A stretch of 64,000 nt of DNA from Pseudomonas sp. 7SR1 (GTDB taxonomy: Bacteria; Pseudomonadota; Gammaproteobacteria; Pseudomonadales; Pseudomonadaceae), in the NCBI RefSeq assembly GCF_900156465.1, contig NZ_LT707064.1, positions 2,574,501-2,638,500 of the forward strand. Reading direction: 5' to 3'. A model generated the notes under the pieces. That model made no database searches, had not been told where the DNA came from, and saw nothing but the letters and a program-made list of their open reading frames with translations. The position numbers and the translations under genes are program-made. The first letter of the stretch is position 1, and the number at the start of each line of letters is the position of its first letter. Shown piece by piece: positions 1-8,900 of the stretch.

Positions 1-1039
1 AGAACAACTCGCAGGTCTTTTCCTTTTGCGTGACTTGCCAGGTCTGCGTGCATTGGTTCAGCAGTGTGCTCGGATCCGTGTTCGGCTTGCTACCCATGCC
101 GGCTTGCCAGCAGGCGGCGCTCAGATCCTGGCCCATGACTTTCAGGCCGGCCGCATCGGCCTTGGCTTCGTCGCCGTCGTAGCTGTCCGGATCGGCGGCG
201 TACCAGATGTAGCTGGGGTGGTTGGAGCCCAGCACCGGTACCTTCAGTCCCGCCGTCGGCGTGATGGTCGCCAGGCCAAGCACGCCTACCGTCGGGCCGT
301 ACTGTGTCTTGATCCAGTTACGCACCGGGGCACCGAAGGCCACCATCGGCAATGCGGCTCCGCTGGAGCCCTGGCTGACTTGCTTGACCATGGTGGTCTG
401 GTAGTCGTTGAAATAGTCGTAGACGCCTTCCAGGGCCGAACCGGCGTTGGATGGGGCTGCGATCGGCGCGATGTCGATGATGGTCTGGTAGGCCGGGGTC
501 TGGTCGGCGGCGATGCCGTTGACAGTCAACAGCGTGGCCCAGCGATCCGTGGTGGCCGATTCCAGGTAGTCCTGGGCCTGGGTCAGGGAGTAATCCGGCG
601 GGAAGTGCAGCAGTTCAACACTCTTGCGGTTTTCCAGAGCCATGCCCAGCGGCAGGAACAGGTACCAGTTGTAGGCCCATTTCTTGTCGCCGTTGAGTTT
701 GGTGGCGCCCGTGTAGGCCAGGTCACCGGCGTTGAGCAATGCGGTCAATGGCTGGCCGTAGCTCTTCGGCACGCCGGCTATATGGGCGTAGACCGTGTCA
801 TTGTCGCGTTTGACGCTGACCTTGGCCGCGCCGTAGCCGTCGCGCTGCACGCTCTGGGTCAGGTAATGCTCGACAGTCTGCTCCAGGGTCCAGTCGCGAA
901 AACAGATGACGTTGCAGTTGTTGGGGTAGGCGAAAAGACGGGTCACGCGTTCGGTACTGCCAAGCTGTACATCGACGTCGGCATGGACGGTGGCGCTCAG
1001 CGCCAGGGCGGCAAGGGGAAGTACTGCGAGTTTAGACAT
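1..1039 (-). CDS. Secreted hypothetical protein, C-terminus beyond the window
   Basis: This reading frame is open from an ATG at 1039 to the left edge, so the gene is truncated by the window and at least 346 residues are visible. The start has AAGGATC upstream. Residues 1-20 form a signal peptide (hydrophobic LAVLPLAALAL, probable cleavage after VHA), so the product should be exported to the periplasm or beyond. The rest is soluble with several Trp/Tyr-rich stretches and a few cysteines; no catalytic motif was recognised. It lies downstream of the AtoE-type transporter on the same strand, separated by a strong hairpin, so it is probably transcribed on its own. Function unknown. Confidence 0.8.
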   Translation of the reverse strand, partial: MSKLAVLPLAALALSATVHADVDVQLGSTERVTRLFAYPNNCNVICFRDWTLEQTVEHYLTQSVQRDGYGAAKVSVKRDNDTVYAHIAGVPKSYGQPLTALLNAGDLAYTGATKLNGDKKWAYNWYLFLPLGMALENRKSVELLHFPPDYSLTQAQDYLESATTDRWATLLTVNGIAADQTPAYQTIIDIAPIAAPSNAGSALEGVYDYFNDYQTTMVKQVSQGSSGAALPMVAFGAPVRNWIKTQYGPTVGVLGLATITPTAGLKVPVLGSNHPSYIWYAADPDSYDGDEAKADAAGLKVMGQDLSAACWQAGMGSKPNTDPSTLLNQCTQTWQVTQKEKTCELF

Positions 1040-1109
1040 GCTCAGATCCTTTTCAGCGTATGGGCCCCTCGGAACAGGGCGCCTCCATACTGAAACAGAC
1101 CGGGCTGAA

Positions 1110-1146
1110 GAAAAAGTGGGCCGAGGTAAATATCGGCCCTTTTTTA
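1110..1146. terminator. Intrinsic terminator hairpin between two minus-strand genes
   Basis: A perfect 7-bp stem (GGGCCGA / TCGGCCC, 1118-1139) is followed by T6 on the plus strand and by a T-rich tail three bases further out on the minus strand. It should end transcription of the transporter gene at 1152-2570 before the secreted-protein gene begins. Confidence 0.7.
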
Positions 1147-1151
1147 TGGCT

Positions 1152-2570
1152 TTATGGCATCACGGGCGGCAAATAATCCAACGTCGTTCCCAGCGCCCAC
1201 AACAGCACCAGTACCAAGGGTGTGTGGACCAGCAATTGGACGAAGGAGAACCCGATCAGGTCCCTGGCCTTGAGCCCCAGCACACCGAGCAACGGCAGCA
1301 TATAGAACGGATTGATCAGGTTGGGCAGCGCTTCGGCGGCGTTATAGATCTGTACGGCCCAGCCCAGGTGATAATTCAGGTCGTTGGCCACCTGCATCAC
1401 ATAGGGCGCTTCGATGATCCATTTACCGCCGCCGGACGGAATGAAGAAGCCCAGCACCGCCGAATAGACGCCCATCAGCAAGGCGTAGGTGTCATGCGAT
1501 GCGATTTGTACGAAAAAGGTCGAAATATGGTGGGCAAGGGTCTGGGCATCGCTGCCCTTGACTGTGGTCAGTAACGCGGCAATGGAGCCGTACAACGGGA
1601 ACTGGATCAGTACACCGGTTGTGGTCGGCACTGCGCGGGCCACGGCGTCGAGAAAGCTTCGCGGCCGCCAGTGCAGCAAGGCGCCCAGCATCAGGAACAG
1701 GAAGTTGTAGGTATTGAGCCCGGAAATCGCGCTGATCGCAGGCTTGCTCGAAAATTCGTGGAACAGCCAGCCAGCGGCCAACAGCACCAGGGCAATGGTC
1801 AGCAAGGGGCTGTGCTCCAGCCATTCGCCGGGACGGGTTCGTGGTTGCAAGGCCGGCATGCTGAAGCTCGGGTCGATTCCGCAGGCTGCGGCGTCGCGGG
1901 CGCTGTTCGGGCCCGGAGCGGTAGCGTAGGCCACGATCAAGGAGATCACGATCAACGCCAGCAGCATCACTGCGGACTGCCAGAGGAAAATGGTCTGGGT
2001 AAACGGGATGACGCCGGTGATCGCCAGGATCGACGGCGGCAGGCTGGCCGGGTTGGCCTGCAGTTGTGCCGCCGAGGACGACAACCCCAGGGCCCACACC
2101 GCGCCCAGGCCCAGGTAAGCGGCGGCGCCGGCGGCGCGATAATCCATTTTCAGATCGGTACGGCGGGCAAGGGCTCGTACCAACAGACCGCCGAACACCA
2201 GCGACAGGCCCCAGTTGAGCAGCGACGCAATCATCGAGATCAGCGCCACCCAGGCCACTGCCGAGCGGCCGTTCTTCGGGATGCGCGCCAGGCGATCGAT
2301 CAGCCTGACGGCCGGCGGCGAGCTGGCGACCACATAGCCTCCGATCACGACGAATGCCATTTGCATGGTGAATGGGATCAGGCTCCAGAAACCGTCGCCG
2401 AATGCCATGGCGGCGGCCGTGGGCGTGGCGCCGATGAACTGCGTCGCCACCGCGACGACCAGCACAGCCAGGGCGGCGAAGACCCAGGAGTCAGGAAACC
2501 AGCGTTCGGCAAAACTGGAACAGCGCAAGGCGAAGCGGGCGGAGCGGCTGTCTTCGATGTCGGTGGTCAC
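1152..2570 (-). CDS. atoE: Short-chain fatty acid transporter, AtoE family
   Basis: A 472-aa integral membrane protein with about ten hydrophobic segments, matching the AtoE/short-chain fatty acid transporter family (E. coli AtoE is about 440 aa). Such proteins carry acetoacetate and other short-chain fatty acids across the inner membrane. Family-like stretches include LLNWGLSLVFGG, the glycine-rich FFIPSGGGKW near the C-terminus and EALPNLINPF. The frame extends upstream to 2726, but I chose the GTG at 2570: it has GAGGT seven bases upstream, and the extra 52 residues are not membrane-like. No ato catabolic genes sit beside it, so the substrate is inferred from family only. Confidence 0.85.
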   Translation of the reverse strand: MTTDIEDSRSARFALRCSSFAERWFPDSWVFAALAVLVVAVATQFIGATPTAAAMAFGDGFWSLIPFTMQMAFVVIGGYVVASSPPAVRLIDRLARIPKNGRSAVAWVALISMIASLLNWGLSLVFGGLLVRALARRTDLKMDYRAAGAAAYLGLGAVWALGLSSSAAQLQANPASLPPSILAITGVIPFTQTIFLWQSAVMLLALIVISLIVAYATAPGPNSARDAAACGIDPSFSMPALQPRTRPGEWLEHSPLLTIALVLLAAGWLFHEFSSKPAISAISGLNTYNFLFLMLGALLHWRPRSFLDAVARAVPTTTGVLIQFPLYGSIAALLTTVKGSDAQTLAHHISTFFVQIASHDTYALLMGVYSAVLGFFIPSGGGKWIIEAPYVMQVANDLNYHLGWAVQIYNAAEALPNLINPFYMLPLLGVLGLKARDLIGFSFVQLLVHTPLVLVLLWALGTTLDYLPPVMP

Positions 2571-2800
2571 GGCAGTTACCTCGGTTTTTATGGTTGGTTT
2601 TGTGGGACGGGTAGCTGGAACAGTGAAGCCTCGGTAAACAGGGGCTACAGTAGAACAATCCACTGACCCTGGAAGGTTGGCCCGGGTTCTGGATCCGCGG
2701 AAAAAATTTCGGCCGACCAATGGCACTCTTCAGAAAAAAATCACCGGGCCGATGGCAAGAGGAATAGGCCCGTTAACCTCCTGCCCGTCGGAGCATGCCC

Positions 2801-4117
2801 ATGTTCAATCAACGCTTGAAGCAGGAGCTGTCGGCTCTTCGCCAAGAACTGTCCAGCCTCATGCAAGTGAAGGAAAGCCTGGACCGCGAAATGCTGGCCC
2901 TGACCCTGGATGCAGAGGGCCGGGTGCAGTCGGTCAATCAGAAATTCCTCGATGAAATGCATTACAAGAGCCAGGATCTCATTGGCCGCTCTGTCGAGGA
3001 CCTTATTCCTGGGTACTTGAAATCCAACGAGCACCAGCTTCGTTTCAAGACGGCGTTGACCCGCGGCGAGCATTTTTCCGGGGCCGTGCGCCTGATGCGA
3101 GGCGATGGCAAGGAAGCCTGGTTGCGTTCGATTCTTCAGCCAGTACGGACTGTCGACGGGCGGATCCGGTTTTTCTCGATGTATTCCAATGACCTGACCC
3201 GCACCATCGAGGGCTCTCGCGAGCATGAAAACCTTATCGGTGCGCTGGTGCGTTCGACGGCGGTGATCGAGTTCGACCTGGGCGGCCACGTCCTGACAGC
3301 CAATGATCGCTTCCTCAATGCCATGGGCTACAGCCTGGCGCAGATCAAGGGCAAGCACCACCGCATGTTCTGCGAGCCGGAGGAATACAACGGCGCGCAA
3401 TACCAGCAGTTCTGGAAGCGCCTGAACAACGGCGAGTTCGTGGCCGGTCGCTTCAAGCGCCTGGACAGCAATGGGCGCGAGGTCTGGCTGGAGGCGTCCT
3501 ACAACCCGGTGGTGGATGCCAACGACCGACTCTACAAGGTGGTCAAGTTCGCTACGAACATCACCGACCAGGTCAACCAGGAAAAAGCCGTCGCCGAGGC
3601 GGCCAGCATTGCCTACAGCACCTCGTTGCAGACCGACAACAGTGCCCAGCGCGGTACCTCGGTGGTGACCCAGGCCGTGGAAGTGATGCGCGACCTGGCC
3701 CGGCACATGCAGACCGCCGGAGAGGGTATCGAAGCCCTGAACGAGCAGTCCCTGGTGATCGGCACCATCGTCAAGACCATCAGCGGCATCGCCGAGCAAA
3801 CCAACCTGCTGGCCCTCAACGCGGCCATCGAGGCTGCCCGGGCCGGCGAGCAGGGGCGGGGCTTCGCGGTGGTGGCCGATGAAGTGCGCCAACTGGCTTC
3901 GCGCACCAGCCAGGCTACCGATGAGATTGTCGGCGTCGTCCGCCAGAACCAGGACATGGCACGCAACGCCGTTTCGTTGATGACGGACGGCCAGCACCAG
4001 GCCGAACAGGGCCTGGCCCTGGCCGCTGAAGCCGGATCGGTGATCGTCGAGATCCAGGACGGCGCGAAAAAAGTGGTCGATGCGGTGAGTCAGTTTGCTA
4101 ACCAGCTGTCCACTTGA
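2801..4117 (+). CDS. Soluble PAS-PAS methyl-accepting chemotaxis protein (BdlA/Aer-like)
   Basis: A cytoplasmic chemoreceptor of 438 aa without transmembrane segments. Two PAS domains occupy roughly residues 25-135 and 145-260; the signalling domain follows, with the highly conserved hairpin tip [20 protein letters not shown] near residues 330-350. PAS domains of this class often bind haem or flavin and sense redox or oxygen. The layout and length resemble Pseudomonas BdlA, which controls biofilm dispersal, but orthology cannot be settled here. An in-frame ATG two codons earlier (2795) has no properly spaced ribosome site; GGAG at 2790-2793 fits the ATG at 2801. No C-terminal CheR-docking pentapeptide is visible. 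Confidence 0.88.
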   Translation: MFNQRLKQELSALRQELSSLMQVKESLDREMLALTLDAEGRVQSVNQKFLDEMHYKSQDLIGRSVEDLIPGYLKSNEHQLRFKTALTRGEHFSGAVRLMRGDGKEAWLRSILQPVRTVDGRIRFFSMYSNDLTRTIEGSREHENLIGALVRSTAVIEFDLGGHVLTANDRFLNAMGYSLAQIKGKHHRMFCEPEEYNGAQYQQFWKRLNNGEFVAGRFKRLDSNGREVWLEASYNPVVDANDRLYKVVKFATNITDQVNQEKAVAEAASIAYSTSLQTDNSAQRGTSVVTQAVEVMRDLARHMQTAGEGIEALNEQSLVIGTIVKTISGIAEQTNLLALNAAIEAARAGEQGRGFAVVADEVRQLASRTSQATDEIVGVVRQNQDMARNAVSLMTDGQHQAEQGLALAAEAGSVIVEIQDGAKKVVDAVSQFANQLST

Positions 4118-4126
4118 AGCAAGGGT

Positions 4127-4166
4127 ATTATCGTTTTTTACATATTAATTATTGTTTTGCGATAAT
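4127..4166. promoter_or_regulatory. AT-rich dyad, possible operator of the DUF2975/XRE pair
   Basis: ATTATCG (4127-4133) is repeated inverted as CGATAAT (4160-4166) around a very AT-rich segment just upstream of the DUF2975 gene. Position and composition suit a promoter with a repressor site for the XRE regulator encoded two genes downstream; this is inference. Confidence 0.35.
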
Positions 4167-4211
4167 TTTGTGGCTATGTTCTGGGCTCCTTTCGTTTGGT
4201 TGGAGCCTCGC

Positions 4212-4766
4212 ATGTCTTCGAATCGTCTCGCCCTCTACAGCCAGCGCATGGCCGTCATTACGCTTGTCTTCATTGTCGTGATGATGGCCGTCAATGCGGC
4301 GGCCTGGTTGTTTCCGGAAGTTGCCTTGAAATACGGCCTGAGTTTTGCCCTGACCGAGCGACAGTTGTCCGGCCTGGTGGACGGGGCGGTGGGGTTGAGC
4401 GGTTGGCAACGCCTTGGCGGGATACTGCTGTCGAGCATCCCCTTGCTGGCGCTGGCAGCCGGACTGGTCAATTTGCGGCAGCTATTCAGGCATTATGCGC
4501 AAGGGATGTACTTTTCCAGCGAGGCAGCCGTCTACCTGGGCAATACCGGCCGAGCGGTAGCGTTGTGGGTGTTGCTGGATTTCCTCTGTGAGCCGTTTCT
4601 CAGCCTGCTCGTGACGATAAACGCCCCGGTCGGCCAGCGATTGATTACCCTCAGCGTGACGGCCCCCTCCTTTGTCGCTTTGTTTCTTGCCGCCTGTATC
4701 GCGATCATTGCCAGGATTCTGTCCCAGGCCAGCGAAGTCGATTCAGAAAACAGAACATTCGTTTGA
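4212..4766 (+). CDS. DUF2975-type inner-membrane protein
   Basis: A 184-aa membrane protein with four predicted transmembrane segments (about residues 12-35, 70-90, 115-140 and 150-175), fitting the DUF2975 family. The start at 4212 is supported by GGAG six bases upstream; a longer frame from 4152 adds 20 residues without a ribosome site. It ends 7 bp before a small XRE/Cro regulator, and DUF2975 genes are typically paired with such a YozG-like regulator. Biochemical function is unknown; a regulated membrane accessory protein is the most that can be said. Confidence 0.75.
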   Translation: MSSNRLALYSQRMAVITLVFIVVMMAVNAAAWLFPEVALKYGLSFALTERQLSGLVDGAVGLSGWQRLGGILLSSIPLLALAAGLVNLRQLFRHYAQGMYFSSEAAVYLGNTGRAVALWVLLDFLCEPFLSLLVTINAPVGQRLITLSVTAPSFVALFLAACIAIIARILSQASEVDSENRTFV

Positions 4767-4773
4767 GATTGTC

Positions 4774-4989
4774 ATGCCTATCGTCATTCAACTGGATGTG
4801 ATGCTGGCGACGCGCAAGGTCAAATCCAAGGACCTTGCCGCCGCTATCGGTATTACCGAAGCCAACCTCTCCTTGTTGAAGCAAGGAAAGGTCAAGGGCA
4901 TACGCCTGGCGACCCTGGAGGCGATCTGCAGCTACCTGCAGTGCCAGCCCGGTGATCTACTGGTCTACCAACCCGAGGGGGAGCCCTGA
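4774..4989 (+). CDS. Small XRE-family (YozG-like) DNA-binding regulator
   Basis: A 71-aa protein that is essentially a single helix-turn-helix domain: KSKDLAAAIGITEANLSLLKQGK provides the recognition helices, followed by TLEAICSYLQCQPGDLLVY, a signature of the YozG/DUF2975-associated group. The ATG at 4774 lies 7 bp after the stop of the membrane gene, so the two are almost certainly one transcript. By analogy with similar pairs it probably autoregulates the operon, perhaps through the dyad at 4127-4166. Confidence 0.85.
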   Translation: MPIVIQLDVMLATRKVKSKDLAAAIGITEANLSLLKQGKVKGIRLATLEAICSYLQCQPGDLLVYQPEGEP

Positions 4990-5010
4990 TTCCTTCAGGG
5001 CCTGGCTTCG

Positions 5011-6855
5011 TCAGTCTCCCAGGGCTTCTCCTTCGCGCCGCGGGTCTGCCCCCCCGGCCAATGATGTTCTGCCTTGTGGATCACGTAGCCGGACAATCGC
5101 CTGGGTCCCGCTGGTCATGTCGATCTCGGTCACGGTGTGGCCCTTGTCCTTCAATGCCTGGATCAGGGTTGGGCTGAACTGGCCCTGCTCCAGCTCGGTG
5201 GGGCCGTTGCGACTGCCGAAGTTGGGCAGGTTGATGGCGGTTTGCGGGTCCAGTTGCCAATCCAGCAGTCCGATCACCGACTTGGCGACATACTCGATGA
5301 TCTGCGAGCCGCCCGGTGAGCCAACGGCGGCCAACAGTTCGCCGCTCTGGCGATCGAAGATCAGGGTCGGTGCCATGGAGGAGCGTGGGCGCTTGCCGGG
5401 TTCGACCCGGTTCGCCACCTTCCGCCCTTGTTCTTCGGGGATGAAAGAAAAATCGGTCATCTGGTTGTTGAGCATGAAACCCTGGACCATCAGGTGCGAG
5501 CCGAAGGCCGATTCCACCGTGGTGGTCATGGACACGGCACCGCCCTGATCGTCCACTGCCACCACTTGTGAAGTGGAAATGCGCAGGGGAGAGCGGTCCG
5601 GTGCATAGGCCACCTGAACGCCCGGTGGTGTGCCGGGCTTGGCGACGCCCATGCTCCGCGGTCCGATCAGGCTGGCGCGGCTTGCCAGGTAGCCTGGGTC
5701 GACCAGGCCCTTGACCGGCACGGGGATAAAATCCGAATCGGCGACGTATTGGGCGCGGTCGGCGTAGGCCAGGCGTTGCGCTTCGGCGATCAGATGAACC
5801 GCTTGGGGCGCGGGTTCAAGGCCGGCGGGTTTATCGGTCTTGAGGGGCTTCAAGGGCGCAATGGCTGCGTGGCTGTCGCGCTGCTCCAAGGCCTGCAACG
5901 TCCCGAGAATCTGCGCCACGGCAATTCCACCGGAAGAGGGCGGGGCCATGCCGCAGACCTGCCAGCGCTTGTAGTCGGTGCACAGCGGCGCGCGCTCCCG
6001 GGCGGCGTAACCCTTGAGATCATTCAGTGAAAGGCTGCCGGGGTTGGCATGTCCCTGCACCTTGGCGACGATTTCCTTGGCGATCGCGCCCTCGTACAAC
6101 GCATCGGCTCCTTCATTGGCGATACGCTTGAGCACGCCGGCCAGCGCAGGATTCTTCAGCAATGTACCAACGGCCTTCGGCCTGCCATCGGCATTGAGGA
6201 AATAGGCGGCCATGTCCGGCGAACCTGGCAGGGATGGGTCCGCCGCGATCATCGAGTGCAACCGTGGCGAAATCGCAAAGCCCTGTTCCGCCAGCCTGAT
6301 GGCAGGCTCGAACAGACTGGCCCATTTCAGCCGGCCATGCTTGCGATGAGCCAATTCCAGCGCGCGCAGCACGCCGGGCGTGCCCACGGAACGGCCACCG
6401 ATCTGTGCGGCGGTAAATGGCATGGGCTTGCCGTCGGCTTGCAGGAACAGTTTCTCGGTGGCGCCGGCCGGTGCCGTTTCGCGACCGTCATAGGTGCGCA
6501 CGGCCTTACCGTCCCACAGCACGATGAACGCGCCGCCGCCAATGCCTGAAGACTGCGGCTCCACCAGGGTGAGTACCGCCTGCATGGCAATCGCCGCGTC
6601 GATGGCCGAGCCTCCGCGCCGCAACATTTCCCGCCCGGCTTCGGCGGCCAGGGGGTTGGCCGCTGCGGCCATGTGTTTGTCGGCGTGTCGGGTCTGCAGG
6701 TCGGTGCGATAGCCGGAAGCGATTTCCGGTGCGGTCGGTAATGCTGGGGGGGCGGTGGAAGAGGGTGGAGCCTTACAGGCGGCGAGTGTGAGAGCGACAG
6801 CCAGCAGCGAAACGGCTGACAGACGATGAAGATTCGGTTTGAGAGCTGTAAGCAC
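5011..6855 (-). CDS. ggt: Gamma-glutamyltransferase (lipoprotein-type)
   Basis: A 614-aa gamma-glutamyltranspeptidase, which hydrolyses or transfers the gamma-glutamyl group of glutathione in the periplasm. The N-terminus is a lipoprotein signal with lipobox LAAC (Cys27). The large-subunit part contains VEPQSSGIGGG and MAPPSSGG. By alignment with E. coli Ggt the self-cleaving nucleophile is Thr428 in ISTSQVVAVD, followed by the LLNNQM-like MLNNQMTDF and the substrate-loop region GKRPRSSMAPT. The enzyme should mature into large and small subunits by cleavage before Thr428. The gene ends near the tRNA-Met terminator; in an uninterrupted chromosome it would be the neighbour of that tRNA. Confidence 0.93.
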   Translation of the reverse strand: MLTALKPNLHRLSAVSLLAVALTLAACKAPPSSTAPPALPTAPEIASGYRTDLQTRHADKHMAAAANPLAAEAGREMLRRGGSAIDAAIAMQAVLTLVEPQSSGIGGGAFIVLWDGKAVRTYDGRETAPAGATEKLFLQADGKPMPFTAAQIGGRSVGTPGVLRALELAHRKHGRLKWASLFEPAIRLAEQGFAISPRLHSMIAADPSLPGSPDMAAYFLNADGRPKAVGTLLKNPALAGVLKRIANEGADALYEGAIAKEIVAKVQGHANPGSLSLNDLKGYAARERAPLCTDYKRWQVCGMAPPSSGGIAVAQILGTLQALEQRDSHAAIAPLKPLKTDKPAGLEPAPQAVHLIAEAQRLAYADRAQYVADSDFIPVPVKGLVDPGYLASRASLIGPRSMGVAKPGTPPGVQVAYAPDRSPLRISTSQVVAVDDQGGAVSMTTTVESAFGSHLMVQGFMLNNQMTDFSFIPEEQGRKVANRVEPGKRPRSSMAPTLIFDRQSGELLAAVGSPGGSQIIEYVAKSVIGLLDWQLDPQTAINLPNFGSRNGPTELEQGQFSPTLIQALKDKGHTVTEIDMTSGTQAIVRLRDPQGRTSLAGGADPRREGEALGD

Positions 6856-7051
6856 GTGTCACTCCATCCGTGGGTCAGGGGGATGGGGCCGACTGTAGCG
6901 CGTGCTTTCATTGGATGTCGAATTCGCTGCCGGCACTTGGGCAGACGTCGAACCTTCTTCATGGCAGGTGAACTGTGGATCAAATGCACAGGCTGGCGGG
7001 GGACATCCCGCTTCTGGCCGTCCTCGGATCGACGGTTTCTTCGAGGCATAA

Positions 7052-7083
7052 AAAAACGGCTTATCTTTCGATAAGCCGTTTTT
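7052..7083. terminator. Original tRNA-Met terminator, now separated from the tRNA by the island
   Basis: A perfect 13-bp stem (AAAAACGGCTTAT / ATAAGCCGTTTTT) with a six-base loop forms an intrinsic terminator in both directions. It sits directly beside the left attachment site, exactly where the terminator of the tRNA-Met gene would lie before insertion of the element. Confidence 0.85.
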
Positions 7084-7084
7084 A

Positions 7085-7116
7085 GTACTTGGTGGTACAC
7101 AGTCATTTGAACCCGG
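7085..7116 (-). other. attL: partial copy of the tRNA-Met 3' end
   Basis: Positions 7085-7095 (GTACTTGGTGG) repeat 24149-24159 exactly and include the CCA end of tRNA-Met. The next 21 bases remain recognisably like the acceptor and T-arm (TACACAG and TTGAACCC are kept) but have diverged. Direct repeats of a tRNA 3' end bounding an integrase-bearing segment identify it as the far attachment site. Confidence 0.8.
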
Positions 7117-7164
7117 TCTATAAGGTCCAGTATCCATTAGGATCTTTTGGTTCTGGTTCTGTTA

Positions 7165-7187
7165 GGCATACACATGGGCATACACGC
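7165..7187 (+). repeat. Integrase arm-type repeat, left end
   Basis: GCATACAC occurs twice with a 12-bp period (7166-7173 and 7178-7185). The same doubled unit, in the same orientation, occurs at 24020-24041 beside the integrase gene. Repeats near both ends of an integrative element are typical arm-type sites bound by the integrase N-terminal domain. Confidence 0.6.
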
Positions 7188-7284
7188 TCTAGAATCCTGT
7201 AGCATTCCTGGCCCCTCGGCCGTTGCTTGTTAATCCCATCGCGATTAGCTTTGATGCCAATTTGATCGCAGAGACGGGGGCGTT

Positions 7285-8511
7285 ATGGGTTACAGGGACG
7301 TGGATGATTATTTGTTCAGCGGAGGCAGCGCCTCAGATGCGATGACGGCTCAAATCAACTCCGTTTGCGTTGAGATCAGCAAGCTTCCTGAAAAGCGAAT
7401 TTTAGAAACGGACCCTGATGCACTCGCGAGCTTCTTCATAGATAAATATGACGTTGAGATTCCAGTCCTGGTCCGTGAAGGGATCGTCGCCACTCATCAC
7501 GAAAGAGAGGTTCAGGTTTACTTTAGCTGGGATCGAGAGATGAGGACTGTTCCCGGAGAGGCTTACGATTTTGAAGTGCCCTTTGAAGGCGAGGCAGGCG
7601 TATTCAAGCTGCGTCCAAACCCATATGACCTGTCGCCACCTCAGGCTGTGGTGCGTTCGCAGCTACTGACCTTTACCATTTCTGACCGCTCTCTTTCCCC
7701 AGAGACCGTCAAGTCCGAGCTGGACTCTCGCCTCGCTTCAATCGAGAAATATTTAGACGCTCACCGACGGCAATGGGCTGGATTTAGACAGCAGTTATCT
7801 AGCGCCGTTGTGGCTGAGATAGCATCGCGACGAACCAAGCTGCTGGAGCAGAAGGACACCGCTTCAAAGCTGTCAGGTATGGGGATTCGCCTCAAAGAGA
7901 AGCCAGGTGATGCTCGCAGCTATATTCCTCCGACGGTCAAGCAGAAGGTCATACCCCAATTACCTCCAATGACGCCCGCTCGCGCCCCGGATCCGACTCT
8001 CGATCTTAAACAGTACGAGACGATCCTTGGTCTTGTTAGAGGTGCAGGCCATAGCATCGAGCAGAGCTCATCGCGTACCAGAAAGCTTGACGAAGAAACT
8101 CTGCGGGATCTTTTTTTGGTTCCCCTCAATGCTCATTTTGGAACCGCTTCTGGGGAAGCGTTCAACTACCAGGGCAAAACAGACGTGCTGATACGTCATG
8201 AAGGTGGAACCTTATTCGTTGCGGAATTCAAGATTTGGGGTGGAGACAAGCGATTTTTAGCAACCATAGATCAGTTGCTTAGCTATCTGACTTGGCGAGA
8301 CACGAAGGCCGCCATTGTGATGTTCAACCGTAATACCGGCTTTACCGCTGTTGTTGAAAAAATGCGGGTCTTGATTAAAGACCATCCGCGATACGTGAGC
8401 GGCCCTGTGAACCTTGACGAAACTAGTGATCGTTACATTTTCTTGTTGCCGCAAGATAACGAAAGAAAAGTGATCATCTCACTGCTGGCGTTCGATCTCG
8501 GCACTGAGTAG
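7285..8511 (+). CDS. Hypothetical protein with C-terminal PD-(D/E)XK nuclease motif
   Basis: A 408-aa protein of unknown family. Residues 1-130 look like a mixed alpha/beta domain and 140-195 are charged and helical. The C-terminal third contains a convincing restriction-endonuclease-fold motif: Asp300 in KTDVLIRHEG, then Glu314-Phe-Lys316 in LFVAEFKIWGG, then Gln330 in DQLLSYLTW. That order (D...ExK...Q) is typical of PD-(D/E)XK nucleases, so metal-dependent DNA or RNA cleavage is likely but unproven. The gene stands alone between attL and the iteron region and is AT-richer than the host. No partner methyltransferase is present, which argues against a conventional restriction-modification system. 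Confidence 0.8.
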   Translation: MGYRDVDDYLFSGGSASDAMTAQINSVCVEISKLPEKRILETDPDALASFFIDKYDVEIPVLVREGIVATHHEREVQVYFSWDREMRTVPGEAYDFEVPFEGEAGVFKLRPNPYDLSPPQAVVRSQLLTFTISDRSLSPETVKSELDSRLASIEKYLDAHRRQWAGFRQQLSSAVVAEIASRRTKLLEQKDTASKLSGMGIRLKEKPGDARSYIPPTVKQKVIPQLPPMTPARAPDPTLDLKQYETILGLVRGAGHSIEQSSSRTRKLDEETLRDLFLVPLNAHFGTASGEAFNYQGKTDVLIRHEGGTLFVAEFKIWGGDKRFLATIDQLLSYLTWRDTKAAIVMFNRNTGFTAVVEKMRVLIKDHPRYVSGPVNLDETSDRYIFLLPQDNERKVIISLLAFDLGTE

Positions 8512-8558
8512 CTAACAGTCTGCGGCATCGCCGGGGACCCTGGCAGATTCTTTAGAGC

Positions 8559-8578
8559 ACGGGGTCGGAAACCCGCGG
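8559..8578. repeat. 20-bp block, inverted copy at 8933-8952
   Basis: CACGGGGTCGGAAACCCGCG here is the exact reverse complement of 8933-8952. A looser copy of the latter lies at about 8790-8809. A second inverted pair, GCCGGGGACCCTGG at 8530-8543 and its complement at 8824-8837, is interleaved with it, so the arrangement is not a simple nested hairpin. Confidence 0.7.
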
Positions 8579-8612
8579 GATCTTGGTAGCGACAGAGATT
8601 GCACCTTACTGA

Positions 8613-8630
8613 AATTTCAACGTTGAAATT
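8613..8630. repeat. 18-bp perfect palindrome
   Basis: AATTTCAACGTTGAAATT is a perfect 18-bp palindrome about 100 bp after the nuclease-motif gene. It could be a dimeric regulator site or part of the replication locus; no protein can be assigned. Confidence 0.6.
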
Positions 8631-8704
8631 GAAAGGATCCTGACGAAAAAAGGGCATCGTTACCACTATGGTAAAAGTGAGCCATTGTGTTGCTGATAGC
8701 GAAC

Positions 8705-8758
8705 GGTTGAACCCGGTCAACCTTGGGGATGGTGTCAACAACGTCAACCTGTCAACCG
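8705..8758 (+). repeat. GTCAAC iteron cluster
   Basis: GTCAAC occurs four times in direct orientation (within 8715-8758), preceded by an inverted GGTTGAAC unit at 8705. Spacing is 8-17 bp. It is followed by a block repeated after the next cluster. Confidence 0.65.
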
Positions 8759-8860
8759 ACGTAGAAAACTCAGTCGCTAACAAGATGCTGCGGGTTTTTT
8801 GCCCCGTACCCATTCGAAGTGCCCAGGGTCCCCGGCGAGCTACCAAGCGATAGGGCAAAT

Positions 8861-8900
8861 GAACAGGTGAACCACCAGTTCACCAGGTTCACCTGTTCAC
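8861..8900. repeat. GGTGAAC/GTTCACC iteron cluster with 13-bp inverted repeat
   Basis: GAACAGGTGAACC (8861-8873) is repeated exactly inverted at 8886-8898, with a further GTTCACC in the 12-bp centre. The unit resembles the P4 type I iteron GGTGAACAG, which suggests a binding site for the primase-helicase of this element. Confidence 0.65.
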
